Origin: Uranotaenia lowii
Taxonomy: Eukaryota > Arthropoda > Insecta > Diptera > Culicidae
Direction of reading: 5' to 3'
Assembly (NCBI RefSeq): GCF_029784155.1
Contig: NC_073693.1
Coordinates: forward strand, 354,892,591 to 354,956,590
DNA: 64,000 nucleotides
Part shown: piece by piece, positions 35,001-44,213 of the stretch
Layout of the letters: each line of letters begins with the position of its first letter
How positions within the stretch are numbered: position 1 is the stretch's first letter
Notes under the pieces: generated by a model
What the model saw: the letters and a program-made list of their open reading frames with translations, nothing else
Told to the model about the DNA's origin: nothing
Database searches by the model: none
Program-made: the position numbers and the translations under genes

Positions 35001-35416
35001 AAATTTGCTAAGAAATTCTTTTGAAACTAATTTATTTCTTACTTTCTTGACTTATCGAAAATTTGAAACATTCATTGTAATATGTTTCCAAAATTTTGTT
35101 AATCAGTCATTTTTTTAGTTTTTGTGTTGAACATGAGTGATAAATGGTGTAAGAAAACCCTTTCCTTTTCAATTGTTTATTTTTGGTATTGTTATTAATT
35201 TTTATCTAAATTTGAATTTTGAAAACCCCCCCCGGAAGGGTCCATCGCACGGGCCTGACTGGTCACATTTTTTGTACTTCAAAGTTATTTTTTCGTTCTA
35301 CATAGTCACTATTTGGTCACTTTTTTCGGTCCTCAAAGTCACTATTTGGTCACTTTTTTTCAAATTTTGGTCACTAAAGTCCCTACTATTTCATTGTCAA
35401 ACCGCTACCAGCCCTG
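32034..35416. mobile_element. hAT-like element of 3.4 kb with CAGGGCTGGTAGCG ends
   Basis: The ends CAGGGCTGGTAGCG and CGCTACCAGCCCTG (one base differs near the right end) are inverted repeats. ATAGTA is duplicated at 32028-32033 and 35417-35422, and joining the flanks restores the LINE reading AYYGL, which confirms the insertion. Subterminal regions at both ends are packed with TGGTCACTTTTT/TTTTAGTGAC motifs, possible transposase-binding clusters. CAGGG ends suggest hAT, but the duplication is 6 bp rather than the usual 8. No transposase frame is present. A LINE 3' fragment is nested at 33335-33725. Confidence 0.75.
33335..33725 (-). pseudogene. Nested LINE 3' fragment, same family as 61683-64000
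   Basis: On the minus strand the translation gives RRVELQQGFIFDTFTNRID, RVNIYVPTRTLRQRQFL and HHRAAYGQNH. These match in order the C-terminus of the LINE at 61755-62270 (LQQTFIFDVLTNRVDSAY, LYIATRTLRQRQFLWIPFHR). It is 5'-truncated and its frame ends prematurely (stop after VVNFLI). It inserted into the CAGGG-ended element, so is younger than it. Confidence 0.75.
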
Positions 35417-35422
35417 ATAGTA

Positions 35423-35840
35423 GGCCATTGTTGAGTTATTTTCATTGTTATTGTTAAGGTAAAAGAGTATCATGAGTTTTGTCTAAATTAATTTGGTTCT
35501 GTAAAAACAGAACATATTAGGAAATGTTGTTTCAAAAAACCGTTAGATTTCCGCTTGCTTACCAAAGTTGAACAGTGCCAAAATCGAGCGTGATTTGTAC
35601 TAGTTTTGGGCGTTGACTTCTATTTTTTTTAACTTAATAGAAATAAAAAAAAATTATAAAAATACCTGTGATAGATAGAATCTCGAGAGAAAATAAAGAC
35701 GAATACACTATAATTCAATTTCTCTAAAATTCAATAAACCGTACTTCAAAATTTACGAATGATTTACACAGAGTATAGTGTAAAAAAACCGTCATAAACC
35801 TTCATAAAACGTTAACTTTATCCTAGAACTTTGTCATATG
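35423..35840. other. AT-rich DNA between two large elements
   Basis: The first few bases belong to the interrupted LINE (GGCCATTG); the rest shows no recognisable feature. Confidence 0.4.
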
Positions 35841-37681
35841 CAGGGTGACCAGTAAGTTTCCTTGTATGAATTTCAGGTTTTTCCCGGTTTTTTGGTTGGC
35901 TAAAATTTAAATTATTTTTTTTAAGAATACGTTTTTAAAACCTGAGTGTTCAGAACGGGATTTTTAATTTGACGATATATCTAAATCTTGAGAATAAATT
36001 TCCAGTGCGACCTTAAAATTGTATATATTTATACGATTTTAACATATGAAATCTTAAGCCAAATTTTAAAAATTATTATTATTATTAGTGAAATTTGGTT
36101 TTTGAATTCTGATTTTGAGTGATAAATTGTTAAGGAATAAAATTTAGATGTATCAAAAGTTATTCCGTTATTCAATCAACTGCAATTTTCAACATTTTTT
36201 ATCTTATAAAGAATGTAGAAACTAGTAAAAATCATTTTAAAACTTGGTACCTTCTTTCAACATAACTTTCAATCAACCAAAAAATATGGTGGCAACTCAG
36301 TTTAATTTATTTTTTTATTTCCCGCATTTAATATATTTCTTTTCGGTTACAATGAAAACGTGGACCTATTGAATATTAAGATTTTTATAAAAGTACCGTG
36401 AACTCAAATCAAAACAGCCAAAAACAAGTAAAGTAACGTTAAAAAATGCTCACTGTTAAAAACATTTCAAAACACCATTTGATAAGAAGACCTTTGAGAA
36501 ATGTTACATTTCAAGTAAATTTGTTCATTCAGTCCTACAGGTGAGTTCACGGAGTGCAACCATTATGCCATTGGCCAGATGGGGCCGCAGGTGGACCGTA
36601 GTTGATAGCAAGCTCAACCTCAAGCTCATTCAGTCCTACAGGTGAGAAAGGACTGAATGAATACTAAATTTATATCAAGCTTTTTCCGTTCTATAGAAAT
36701 TTCATCTTTATTTATTCAAACGAATTCATTCGATTTTTGATTGTACACTTCAAAATTTTTCACTCATTTCAAATATGTTTGTAACATGGCTGCTAATTTT
36801 ATCAAGTTTCGATTCAGTAAAACCTATTTTTAAAAAAATGAGCTTGTGATGAAGTTCCGAACATTATAGTTTTCGGGATGTGAATCAAGTCAAAAAACTA
36901 TTTGATTTCAACGTATGTATTAACTTTAATTGTTTTCACTTACTTCTTTTAACAGTTTAGTCGCCGCGACGATTACGGTTTTTTTTTTCTTACTAACCCG
37001 AAACAATTGATGTGAATTCTCGGCATAAAAAAAATCATGAGTTAAATGTCTTTTTACAATTAATTGTAATTATAAAAAAGCTTATCTCTTTATCCATATT
37101 TTAGGTCTTTTTTCCAGAGATTAGTCCAGAATGCACTATGGTACAAAATATAAAATTCTTCTATCAATTACTGTCATAAAAGCTATTACTAAAACTTAAC
37201 GTATTCCAGCTTCGCAGTAAACAAAAGTTAATTAATTTTAATTTTTTTTTTTTCATATTCAACAATATCCTTGAGCTTTAAAAAATTAGTATATTCTCGA
37301 GATATTTTACTACGGAGATTTTGTTAATTTGAAACACATGCATTAAACATATTTTTTAACAGGAACGGAACAGCTCAGAGTCCTCAAAAGTATGCGCTGA
37401 GCTCAACAGTCCCGATTTTGAAGAAATTTTCAACTTTTCCCCGCATTATACTCATGAAATTCAAAGTCCTATTTTTTCTCGCTATTCCCGAATGGTTTCC
37501 CATCCTGTAATAAACGACTAAGGGTTAAAAACTTCTGAAAAAAACATTCATCTTGATGAAATGAATATTTTTTTTGGGATTCAATAGGTTTTTGTTTCAG
37601 AAAAATATATATAAAGAATTTTCACGGTTTTTAAGGAAAACCAGATTTTTCCCATTTTTCCCCGGTTCGCTGGCCATCCTG
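35841..37681. mobile_element. Inverted-repeat element with CAGGGTGACCAG ends
   Basis: The left end CAGGGTGACCAGTAAGTTTC is answered by CGCTGGCCATCCTG at the right. Inside the ends, CCCGG and TTTTTCCC motifs also mirror each other. The flanking octamers (TCATATGC and GCTTATGC, if the first base is shifted by one) agree at six of eight positions, a possible eroded 8-bp duplication. AT-rich interior without ORFs. Probably a decayed non-autonomous hAT-like element. Confidence 0.45.
36525..36646. repeat. 21-bp direct repeat flanking an 80-bp insertion
   Basis: A 21-bp sequence beginning TCATTCAGTCCTACAGG is present at 36525-36545 and again, identical, at 36626-36646. The 80 bases between them (36546-36625) are GC-richer than their surroundings (GGGGCCGCAGGTGGACCG) and resemble nothing nearby. 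No poly(A) is present. Confidence 0.85.
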
Positions 37682-37927
37682 CTTATGCAACACTTTAAGA
37701 GTACAAATTAAAATTTATGTATTCAGGATCAGAGTTGCAAGAATCCATCCGTCATGCTTGACTGAGCTAGCAATCTTCCCTCAACAAAACGGCTCCGTAC
37801 TCGATCGAGGGAACCTCACTACTCACAAAAACAAGACTATTGTCAATATTCTTCCGTTTTGTGACTTGCGAAGCTCTTCACGCAAATGGGTGTAACAGGC
37901 CAAAAGTCTTCACTCACAGCTTTACGT
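37682..37927. other. Unique DNA, nothing recognised
   Basis: Short spacer before the degenerate GATCA repeat. No feature. Confidence 0.4.
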
Positions 37928-38399
37928 TTCATCACGATGGAAACCCTGTTCAGGATCATAATCATGATCGTGACCAGGGTTAAGTTCAATAACAGGTTCC
38001 GGATCATGATGGGGGCTAGGATGATTTCTGGTTCAGGAGTAGGATCAAGTTCGTATAAATTCGAGCAGGTTCATAATCAGGATCAATACCTGGATCAAAA
38101 TCTAAGTCTATATCAAATTTCGGAGCAGGATCAGGATGATCAGGATGAGAATCAATTTCCGGATTAGGATTGGAATCTCGTTCCAGATTAGGATCAGCTT
38201 TTTTTATCAGTATCGGGATACGGATCATATTTCCCATCATGATTGGACTCTGGATCTGGACCATTTTTCTGATAGGAATTGAAATAAAGATCAGCTTTTG
38301 AAACAGGATCAGAATACAAATTATTTTCAGCATCATTACATACATCTGAATCAGGATCAGGTTTCTAATCAGTATTAGAGTCAATATGAGATTTGGGAT
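37928..38399. repeat. Degenerate GGATCA-type repeat
   Basis: GATCA, GGATCAGG, GATCATAATC and GAATCAGGATCAGG motifs recur every 6-12 bases over about 450 bp, continuing at 38715-38850. It is an eroded short tandem repeat, similar in character to 13935-14060. Opposed ORFs of 93 and 167 codons through it are low-complexity artefacts (Asp-Gln/Ile-Leu-rich). Confidence 0.65.
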
Positions 38400-38712
38400 A
38401 AGGTTGCCAGATTTTTTTCCGATCGTATCCGGGCCAGGCAAATCTAGGATATTTGAACTAAAAAAACTGGCAAAATCGAAGCAGGTGATTCCAAAATTTT
38501 CAACACAAAAACCGGGCAATATCCGAGAAATTTTGGAAAAAATATAGGTAGTTACTGGATTTGAGATTTTGGTTCATTTTTACAAAGAAAGTGGAATCAT
38601 ACGGGCAAAATCTGAACATTTCTCAACAAACCGGACAAGCTCGACCGTTCTTAAAATTTGTACTGAATATCCGAGCAAGTCCGGATAAAACCGGGCCATC
38701 TAGAAAGCTTAG
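38400..38712. repeat. Dispersed repeat with ATCCGGGCC motifs, copy 3
   Basis: It begins AAGGTTGCCAGATTTTTTTC and contains CGTATCCGGGCCAGGCAAAT, AACCGGGCAATATCCG and ATAAAACCGGGCCATC. The right edge is CATCTAGAAAGCTTAG. The order matches copies at 10070 and 16144; it is inserted in the GATCA repeat. Confidence 0.75.
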
Positions 38713-38854
38713 ATTAGGATCAACCTAAGGATCATGCTCTAGATCTGGTTGAGGAACAGGTTCCGGATCTGGATCAGCATCAGATCTCGGATCAGAATCA
38801 GAAGGATTCAGGATATGCTCAAGTGCCGTATCAGGATCATCTTGAAAATTTTTT
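38713..38854. repeat. Degenerate GGATCA-type repeat, right part
   Basis: TTAGGATCAACC, AAGGATCATG, GGATCTGGATCAGCATCAG and similar motifs continue the repeat interrupted at 38400. Confidence 0.6.
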
Positions 38855-38990
38855 TTTGTAATTTCTTTATTTGAAACGGCTTTAAGGAGCCAAACTCGTT
38901 TTGTATGTATACAATTGTTTTCTAAGACCTAGATCGTCAATTTTCGAAGAGAACAGGAAACAGATAGGGAAATATAAAAATGAGAAGAAT
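38855..38990 (-). mobile_element. Short LINE 3' fragment
   Basis: TTTATTTGAAACGGCT and TTAAGGAGCCAAA, preceded on the plus strand by a T run, match the 3' UTR and poly(A) of the LINE inserted in the D satellite (57959-58095). Only the 3' UTR remains, in minus orientation. Confidence 0.6.
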
Positions 38991-39660
38991 TATAGACGAA
39001 GATTTGCCTTAAAAATAGTTTTTGTAGCCTGGAGTTAATGGAATTTGGATTTAATACAAGAAACATTGGCAAGGTCAATGTAGAATTGACATTGAATTCT
39101 CAATTCAGTACTGTGTCAAAATGCAGCCGTTTCTGCTAGAACAAAAATTCAACCTTTTTATTACGATGAAAGAGTTGAAAAATGTTGTAAGCTTCGAAAC
39201 TACAAAAGAAAACAGAGCTGGAAATCGACTAGTAAGTTGTCTTGGCTATTGAACCCTATTGTAACTTTTGCCATGTTTCGTTTCTCAGAAAGAGGAGGCC
39301 ATGATTCCATTGGAAACGGACGCGTTTTATTTTCACTCAGTCGGGGAAAATTTTACTTTTAAATATTTTAGTGGTTAAATTGATTCTAAACTTGGAAAAA
39401 ATAGAGAAACATCGTACTTCCAAAGTTGACAATCGGTTAAAAGTGATCGTTGGGAAAGTAACAGTCTCCCTCTGCGAAGTAAAGACTTTGAACATAGTTT
39501 TCCTTAGGCGCTATGTAGAGCGAAAATCCGTCAAGATCTAACTGGAAAGTTGAATCGACTATCAGGGCCCAGAATTTATTTGGTGAGTTCGTTCTACAAT
39601 AATTATTTTACTTAAGTGTAAACAAAAAAAAGTTTTCTGGAAATTTCTCACGGAAAGCTC
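38991..39660. other. Unique DNA before the C satellite
   Basis: No ORF, repeat or RNA-like structure was recognised. The transition to the satellite is abrupt at GGAAAGCTCATTTTTGTC. Confidence 0.45.
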
Positions 39661-42620
39661 ATTTTTGTCATTTTTGTCATTTTTGTCATTTTTGTCATTT
39701 TTGTCATTTTTGCCATTTTTGTCATTTTTGTCATTTTTGTCATTTTTGTCATTTTTGTCATTTTTGTCATTTTTGTCATTTTTGTCATTTTTGTCATTTT
39801 TGTCATTTTTGTCATTTTTGTCATTTTTGTCATTTTTGTCATTTTTGTCATTTTTGTCATTTTTGTCATTTTTGTCATTTTTGTCATTTTTGTCATTTTT
39901 GTCATTTTTGTCATTTTTGTCATTTTTGTCATTTTTGTCATTTTTGTCATTTTTGTCATTTTTGTCATTTTTGTCATTTTTGTCATTTTTGTCATTTTTG
40001 TCATTTTTGTCATTTTTGTCATTTTTGTCATTTTTGTCATTTTTGTCATTTTTGTCATTTTTGTCATTTTTGTCATTTTTGTCATTTTTGTCATTTTTGT
40101 CATTTTTGTCATTTTTGTCATTTTTGTCATTTTTGTCATTTTTGTCATTTTTGTCATTTTTGTCATTTTTGTCATTTTTGTCATTTTTGTCATTTTTGTC
40201 ATTTTTGTCATTTTTGTCATTTTTGTCATTTTTGTCATTTTTGTCATTTTTGTCATTTTTGTCATTTTTGTCATTTTTGTCATTTTTGTCATTTTTGTCA
40301 TTTTTGTCATTTTTGTCATTTTTGTCATTTTTGTCATTTTTGTCATTTTTGTCATTTTTGTCATTTTTGTCATTTTTGTCATTTTTGTCATTTTTGTCAT
40401 TTTTGTCATTTTTGTCATTTTTGTCATTTTTGTCATTTTTGTCATTTTTGTCATTTTTGTCATTTTTGTCATTTTTGTCATTTTTGTCATTTTTGTCATT
40501 TTTGTCATTTTTGTCATTTTTGTCATTTTTGTCATTTTTGTCATTTTTGTCATTTTTGTCATTTTTGTCATTTTTGTCATTTTTGTCATTTTTGTCATTT
40601 TTGTCATTTTTGTCATTTTTGTCATTTTTGTCATTTTTGTCATTTTTGTCATTTTTGTCATTTTTGTCATTTTTGTCATTTTTGTCATTTTTGCCATTTT
40701 TGTCATTTTTGTCATTTTTGTCATTTTTGTCATTTTTGTCATTTTTGTCATTTTTGTCATTTTTGTCATTTTTGTCATTTTTGTCATTTTTGTCATTTTT
40801 GTCATTTTTGTCATTTTTGTCATTTTTGTCATTTTTGTCATTTTTGTCATTTTTGTCATTTTTGTCATTTTTGTCATTTTTGTCATTTTTGTCATTTTTG
40901 TCATTTTTGTCATTTTTGTCATTTTTGTCATTTTTGTCATTTTTGTCATTTTTGTCATTTTTGTCATTTTTGTCATTTTTGTCATTTTTGTCATTTTTGT
41001 CATTTTTGTCATTTTTGTCATTTTTGTCATTTTTGTCATTTTTGTCATTTTTGTCATTTTTGTCATTTTTGTCATTTTTGTCATTTTTGTCATTTTTGTC
41101 ATTTTTGTCATTTTTGTCATTTTTGTCATTTTTGTCATTTTTGTCATTTTTGTCATTTTTGTCATTTTTGTCATTTTTGTCATTTTTGTCATTTTTGTCA
41201 TTTTTGTCATTTTTGTCATTTTTGTCATTTTTGTCATTTTTGTCATTTTTGTCATTTTTGTCATTTTTGTCATTTTTGTCCTTTTTGTCATTTTTGTCAT
41301 TTTTGTCCTTTTTGTCATTTTTGTCATTTTTGTCATTTTTGTCATTTTTGTCATTTTTGTCATTTTTGTCATTTTTGTCATTTTTGTCATTTTTGTCATT
41401 TTGTCATTTTTGTCATTTTTGTCATTTTTGTCATTTTTGTCATTTTTGTCATTTTTGTCATTTTTGTCATTTTTGTCATTTTTGTCATTTTTGTCATTTT
41501 TGTCATTTTTGTCATTTTTGTCATTTTTGTCATTTTTGTCATTTTTGTCATTTTTGTCATTTTTGTCATTTTTGTCATTTTTGTCATTTTTGTCATTTTT
41601 GTCATTTTTGTCATTTTTGTCATTTTTGTCATTTTTGTCATTTTTGTCATTTTTGTCATTTTTGTCATTTTTGTCATTTTTGTCATTTTTGTCATTTTTG
41701 TCATTTTTGTCATTTTTGTCATTTTTGTCATTTTTGTCATTTTTGTCATTTTTGTCATTTTTGTCATTTTTGTCATTTTTGTCATTTTTGTCATTTTTGT
41801 CATTTTTGTCATTTTTGTCATTTTTGTCATTTTTGTCATTTTTGTCATTTTTGTCATTTTTGTCATTTTTGTCATTTTTGTCATTTTTGTCATTTTTGTC
41901 ATTTTTGTCATTTTTGTCATTTTTGTCATTTTTGTCATTTTTGTCATTGTTGTCATTGTTGTCATTTTTGTCATTTTTGTCATTTTTGTCATTTTTGTCA
42001 TTTTTGTCATTTTTGTCATTTTTGTCATTTTTGTCATTTTTGTCATTTTTGTCATTTTTGTCATTTTTGTCATTTTTGTCATTTTTGTCATTTTTGTCAT
42101 TTTTGTCATTTTTGTCATTTTTGTCATTTTTGTCATTTTTGTCATTTTTGTCATTTTTGTCATTTTTGTCATTTTTGTCATTTTTGTCATTTTTGTCATT
42201 TTTGTCATTTTTGTCATTTTTGTCATTTTTGTCATTTTTGTCATTTTTGTCATTTTTGTCATTTTTGTCATTTTTGTCATTTTTGTCATTTTTGTCATTT
42301 TTGTCATTTTTGTCATTTTTGTCATTTTTGTCATTTTTGTCATTTTTGTCATTTTTGTCATTTTTGTCATTTTTGTCATTTTTGTCATTTTTGTCATTTT
42401 TGTCATTTTTGTCATTTTTGTCATTTTTGTCATTTTTGTCATTTTTGTCATTTTTGTCATTTTTGTCATTTTTGTCATTTTTGTCATTTTTGTCATTTTT
42501 GTCATTTTTGTCATTGTTGTCATTTTTGTCATTTTTGTCATTTTTGTCATTTTTGTCATTTTTGTCATTTTTGTCATTTTTGTCATTTTTGTCTTTTTTG
42601 TCATTTTTGTCATTTTTGTG
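39661..42620. repeat. Satellite type C, unit TTTTGTCAT
   Basis: About 328 tandem 9-bp units in one block. Variants are few: TTTTGCCAT at about 39712 and 40692, TTTTGTCCT at about 41280 and 41307, one 8-bp unit at about 41398, TTGTTGTCAT at about 41946-41958 and 42514, and TTTTTTGTCAT near 42592. The 8-bp unit shifts frame and divides the long ORFs. It lies about 360 bp downstream (minus strand) of the candidate host exon. Confidence 0.97.
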
Positions 42621-42844
42621 AAAAAAATTTCTAAATGTTTTCCATTGAAAAGGACTCAATATATTTTTTTTCTCTGACACCGTGTTATTTACGAAAACTA
42701 TTTGTTAAAAAAACATGCTAATAGCGAAAAACTTGGCTAAATGAACCTTGATTAATTCGAATACTTTAAAATTATTATCATTAAAAGTTATTCATTCTTT
42801 CCTTTCTACCAATCTAATAATATTTCATTTTCTTCTAATTCCAG
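42621..42844. other. AT-rich flank of the C satellite
   Basis: Nothing recognised until the pyrimidine-rich stretch 42790-42843 that precedes the possible plus-strand splice acceptor. Confidence 0.4.
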
Positions 42845-42887
42845 GTAAGCGAGAACTATTTATTACGTTAAGACAGCCACAATGATT
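42845..42887 (+). other. Possible micro-exon or recursive splice site
   Basis: A pyrimidine-rich tract (TCATTTTCTTCTAATTCCAG) with TCTAATA as a possible branch point is followed immediately by GTAAGCG, the arrangement of an insect ratchet point (acceptor joined to donor). Alternatively, the 43-base segment up to ATT|GTAAGT at 42887/42888 could be a small exon that contains CCACAATGATT, an ATG in good context. There is no supporting exon on the plus strand, so this is a hypothesis from splice-signal quality only. Confidence 0.25.
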
Positions 42888-42981
42888 GTAAGTCCAAATT
42901 AAAATTCAATAATCACTAAGATAAAAATAAACAAGGGTTGTCTGTAAACTTCATGTCAGCGAGAGTACATTAGTCACCTAC

Positions 42982-43229
42982 TTGTTGCCTTTTTCCTTTT
43001 CCGCCAGCATGGCCGCCGTGATCCAATTCATGTTGTTGTTGTTTTTCCCATTGCCTCCGCCTCCTGCTCCACTTTTATCAATCACAATCGCCACCTCGTT
43101 GAAAACTTGCCTGATTCGTTCGGCCATCGTAGTAGGCCTGTTGTTGTTGGCCTGCTGCTGTCGTTGTTGTTGTTTTGGTATGGATGGTGGCGCTCCGAGC
43201 ATCAACCGATTCAAATCACTGACCACCAT
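42982..43229 (-). CDS. Candidate first coding exon of a Gln/Asn-rich protein
   Basis: The frame starts with an ATG (43227-43229) that has an in-frame TGA six codons upstream, so the start is well bounded. The 82 complete codons encode MVVSDLNRLMLGAPPSIPK, then a Gln-rich tract (QQQRQQQANNN), a more ordinary MAERIRQVFNEVAIVIDKSG segment likely to be helical, a glycine/asparagine linker (GAGGGGNGKNNNN), and NWITAAMLAEKEKG. The open frame meets TAG at 42978, but a fair splice donor CAA|GTAGGT at 42982/42981 would remove that stop. Upstream sequence is a CpG-richer leader. I do not recognise the protein; Gln/Asn/Gly tracts with a short helix are common in nuclear or RNA-binding insect proteins. 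The type C satellite would then lie in the first intron. Confidence 0.5.
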
Positions 43230-44060
43230 AGGCAGACAGACCTCTCACAAAACAAACACTGGGATGGCTGGTCGGTTTAACTATTTTTTTTTTTTCTTCC
43301 TTCTATCAGGAATTTTGTTTCACCGGGAAAATCTTCTAACACAGAGCACAATCAAACACCTTTTTTTGCGGGATTCTGGCGAACCACGACAACAACAACA
43401 ACACATACACTCGATCACACCACCACCGTCTGACAACTAATTAAACTGTCATTCTTCCCTTCCGCTGACAGTTAGAGATAGATCTTCTTCGTCCTTCCTT
43501 CAGCGGTTGTCTCCATTTATCGTTTTCGCTTTATCACGAGCCAAAAGCACACCGTCATCGTTACAAATTTGCGACGGATTTCTCTATTTTGTGTGCGGGT
43601 TTTTCGCCTTCTCTATGTCTCGAGGAAGAATAACTTTTCCGAACCGCTTCTGACGATCACCGATAGACAGCAGCACTTTTGGCACTTGTCACACCTTTTG
43701 AACCGAAAAAAAAAACCATCAAATGTAAAAAAAAGGCCGACGGGCACCCTTAGCTGATGAATGGCAAGCCACGTGCATTTGCAACAAGCCAGAAGAAACA
43801 CGAAAACCCGCCGGGATTTCGGGGCGATCCTTGATGGATTCCCGTTTGGCCACGCTACACAAAGGTCGAGTACGACGCGACTGACGATTGTTGTCTCGGC
43901 TCTCACTTTCGTTGTCAGCCAAGCCAAGCCAAGCCAGGCCGGCCTTCAAGTCCTCGAGTAGAAGATTTTTTAATTGTCAAACCCCCAGGTGCGGACGTCT
44001 GTCGCCTCGGGGTGTTTTTGAGTCCTCCCCCCACACCACCATCCACTGAATCGTTACCAA
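43230..44060 (-). promoter_or_regulatory. Probable 5' leader and promoter region of the 42982-43229 exon
   Basis: This stretch is GC-richer and more complex than its neighbours, with a CAAGCCAAGCCAAGCCAGGCC repeat-like run near 43918 and AACAACAACAAC near 43390. Read on the minus strand it contains long purine-rich leader-like sequence and TGTGTTGTTGTTG. The small ORFs on both strands (43569-43961) show no domains. No TATA box or initiator was fixed with certainty. Confidence 0.35.
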
Positions 44061-44213
44061 AAAAGGGTTGCCTTAGAAAACGAAACGGTTATGGTCTGCA
44101 ATTCTGAATTCTTTGTTTCAGATTCCAGATTCTTAACCAAAGGTTTTTATAATTTTGAGCAACTAAATAAGATTCACAAAACGGTTCAAAAAACCTGTTT
44201 AATTTATCCTTAC
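44061..44213. other. Spacer before the repeat cluster
   Basis: AT-rich sequence; no feature recognised. Confidence 0.4.

Noticed and set aside
37886..38519. Asp/Gln-rich plus ORF and Ile/Leu/Pro-rich minus ORF
   Set aside because: They are translations of the degenerate GGATCA repeat.
39648..42680. Plus- and minus-strand ORFs of about 1,000 codons
   Set aside because: Artefacts of the C satellite. Frame switches coincide with the 8-bp unit, and the non-repeat ends have no domain.
42982..43440. Plus-strand 152-codon ORF with hydrophobic Leu/Cys runs
   Set aside because: It is antisense to the Gln/Asn-rich minus-strand exon. CAG/CAA/AAC codons read backwards give Leu/Cys/Val runs. The minus frame has a bounded ATG and a splice donor.
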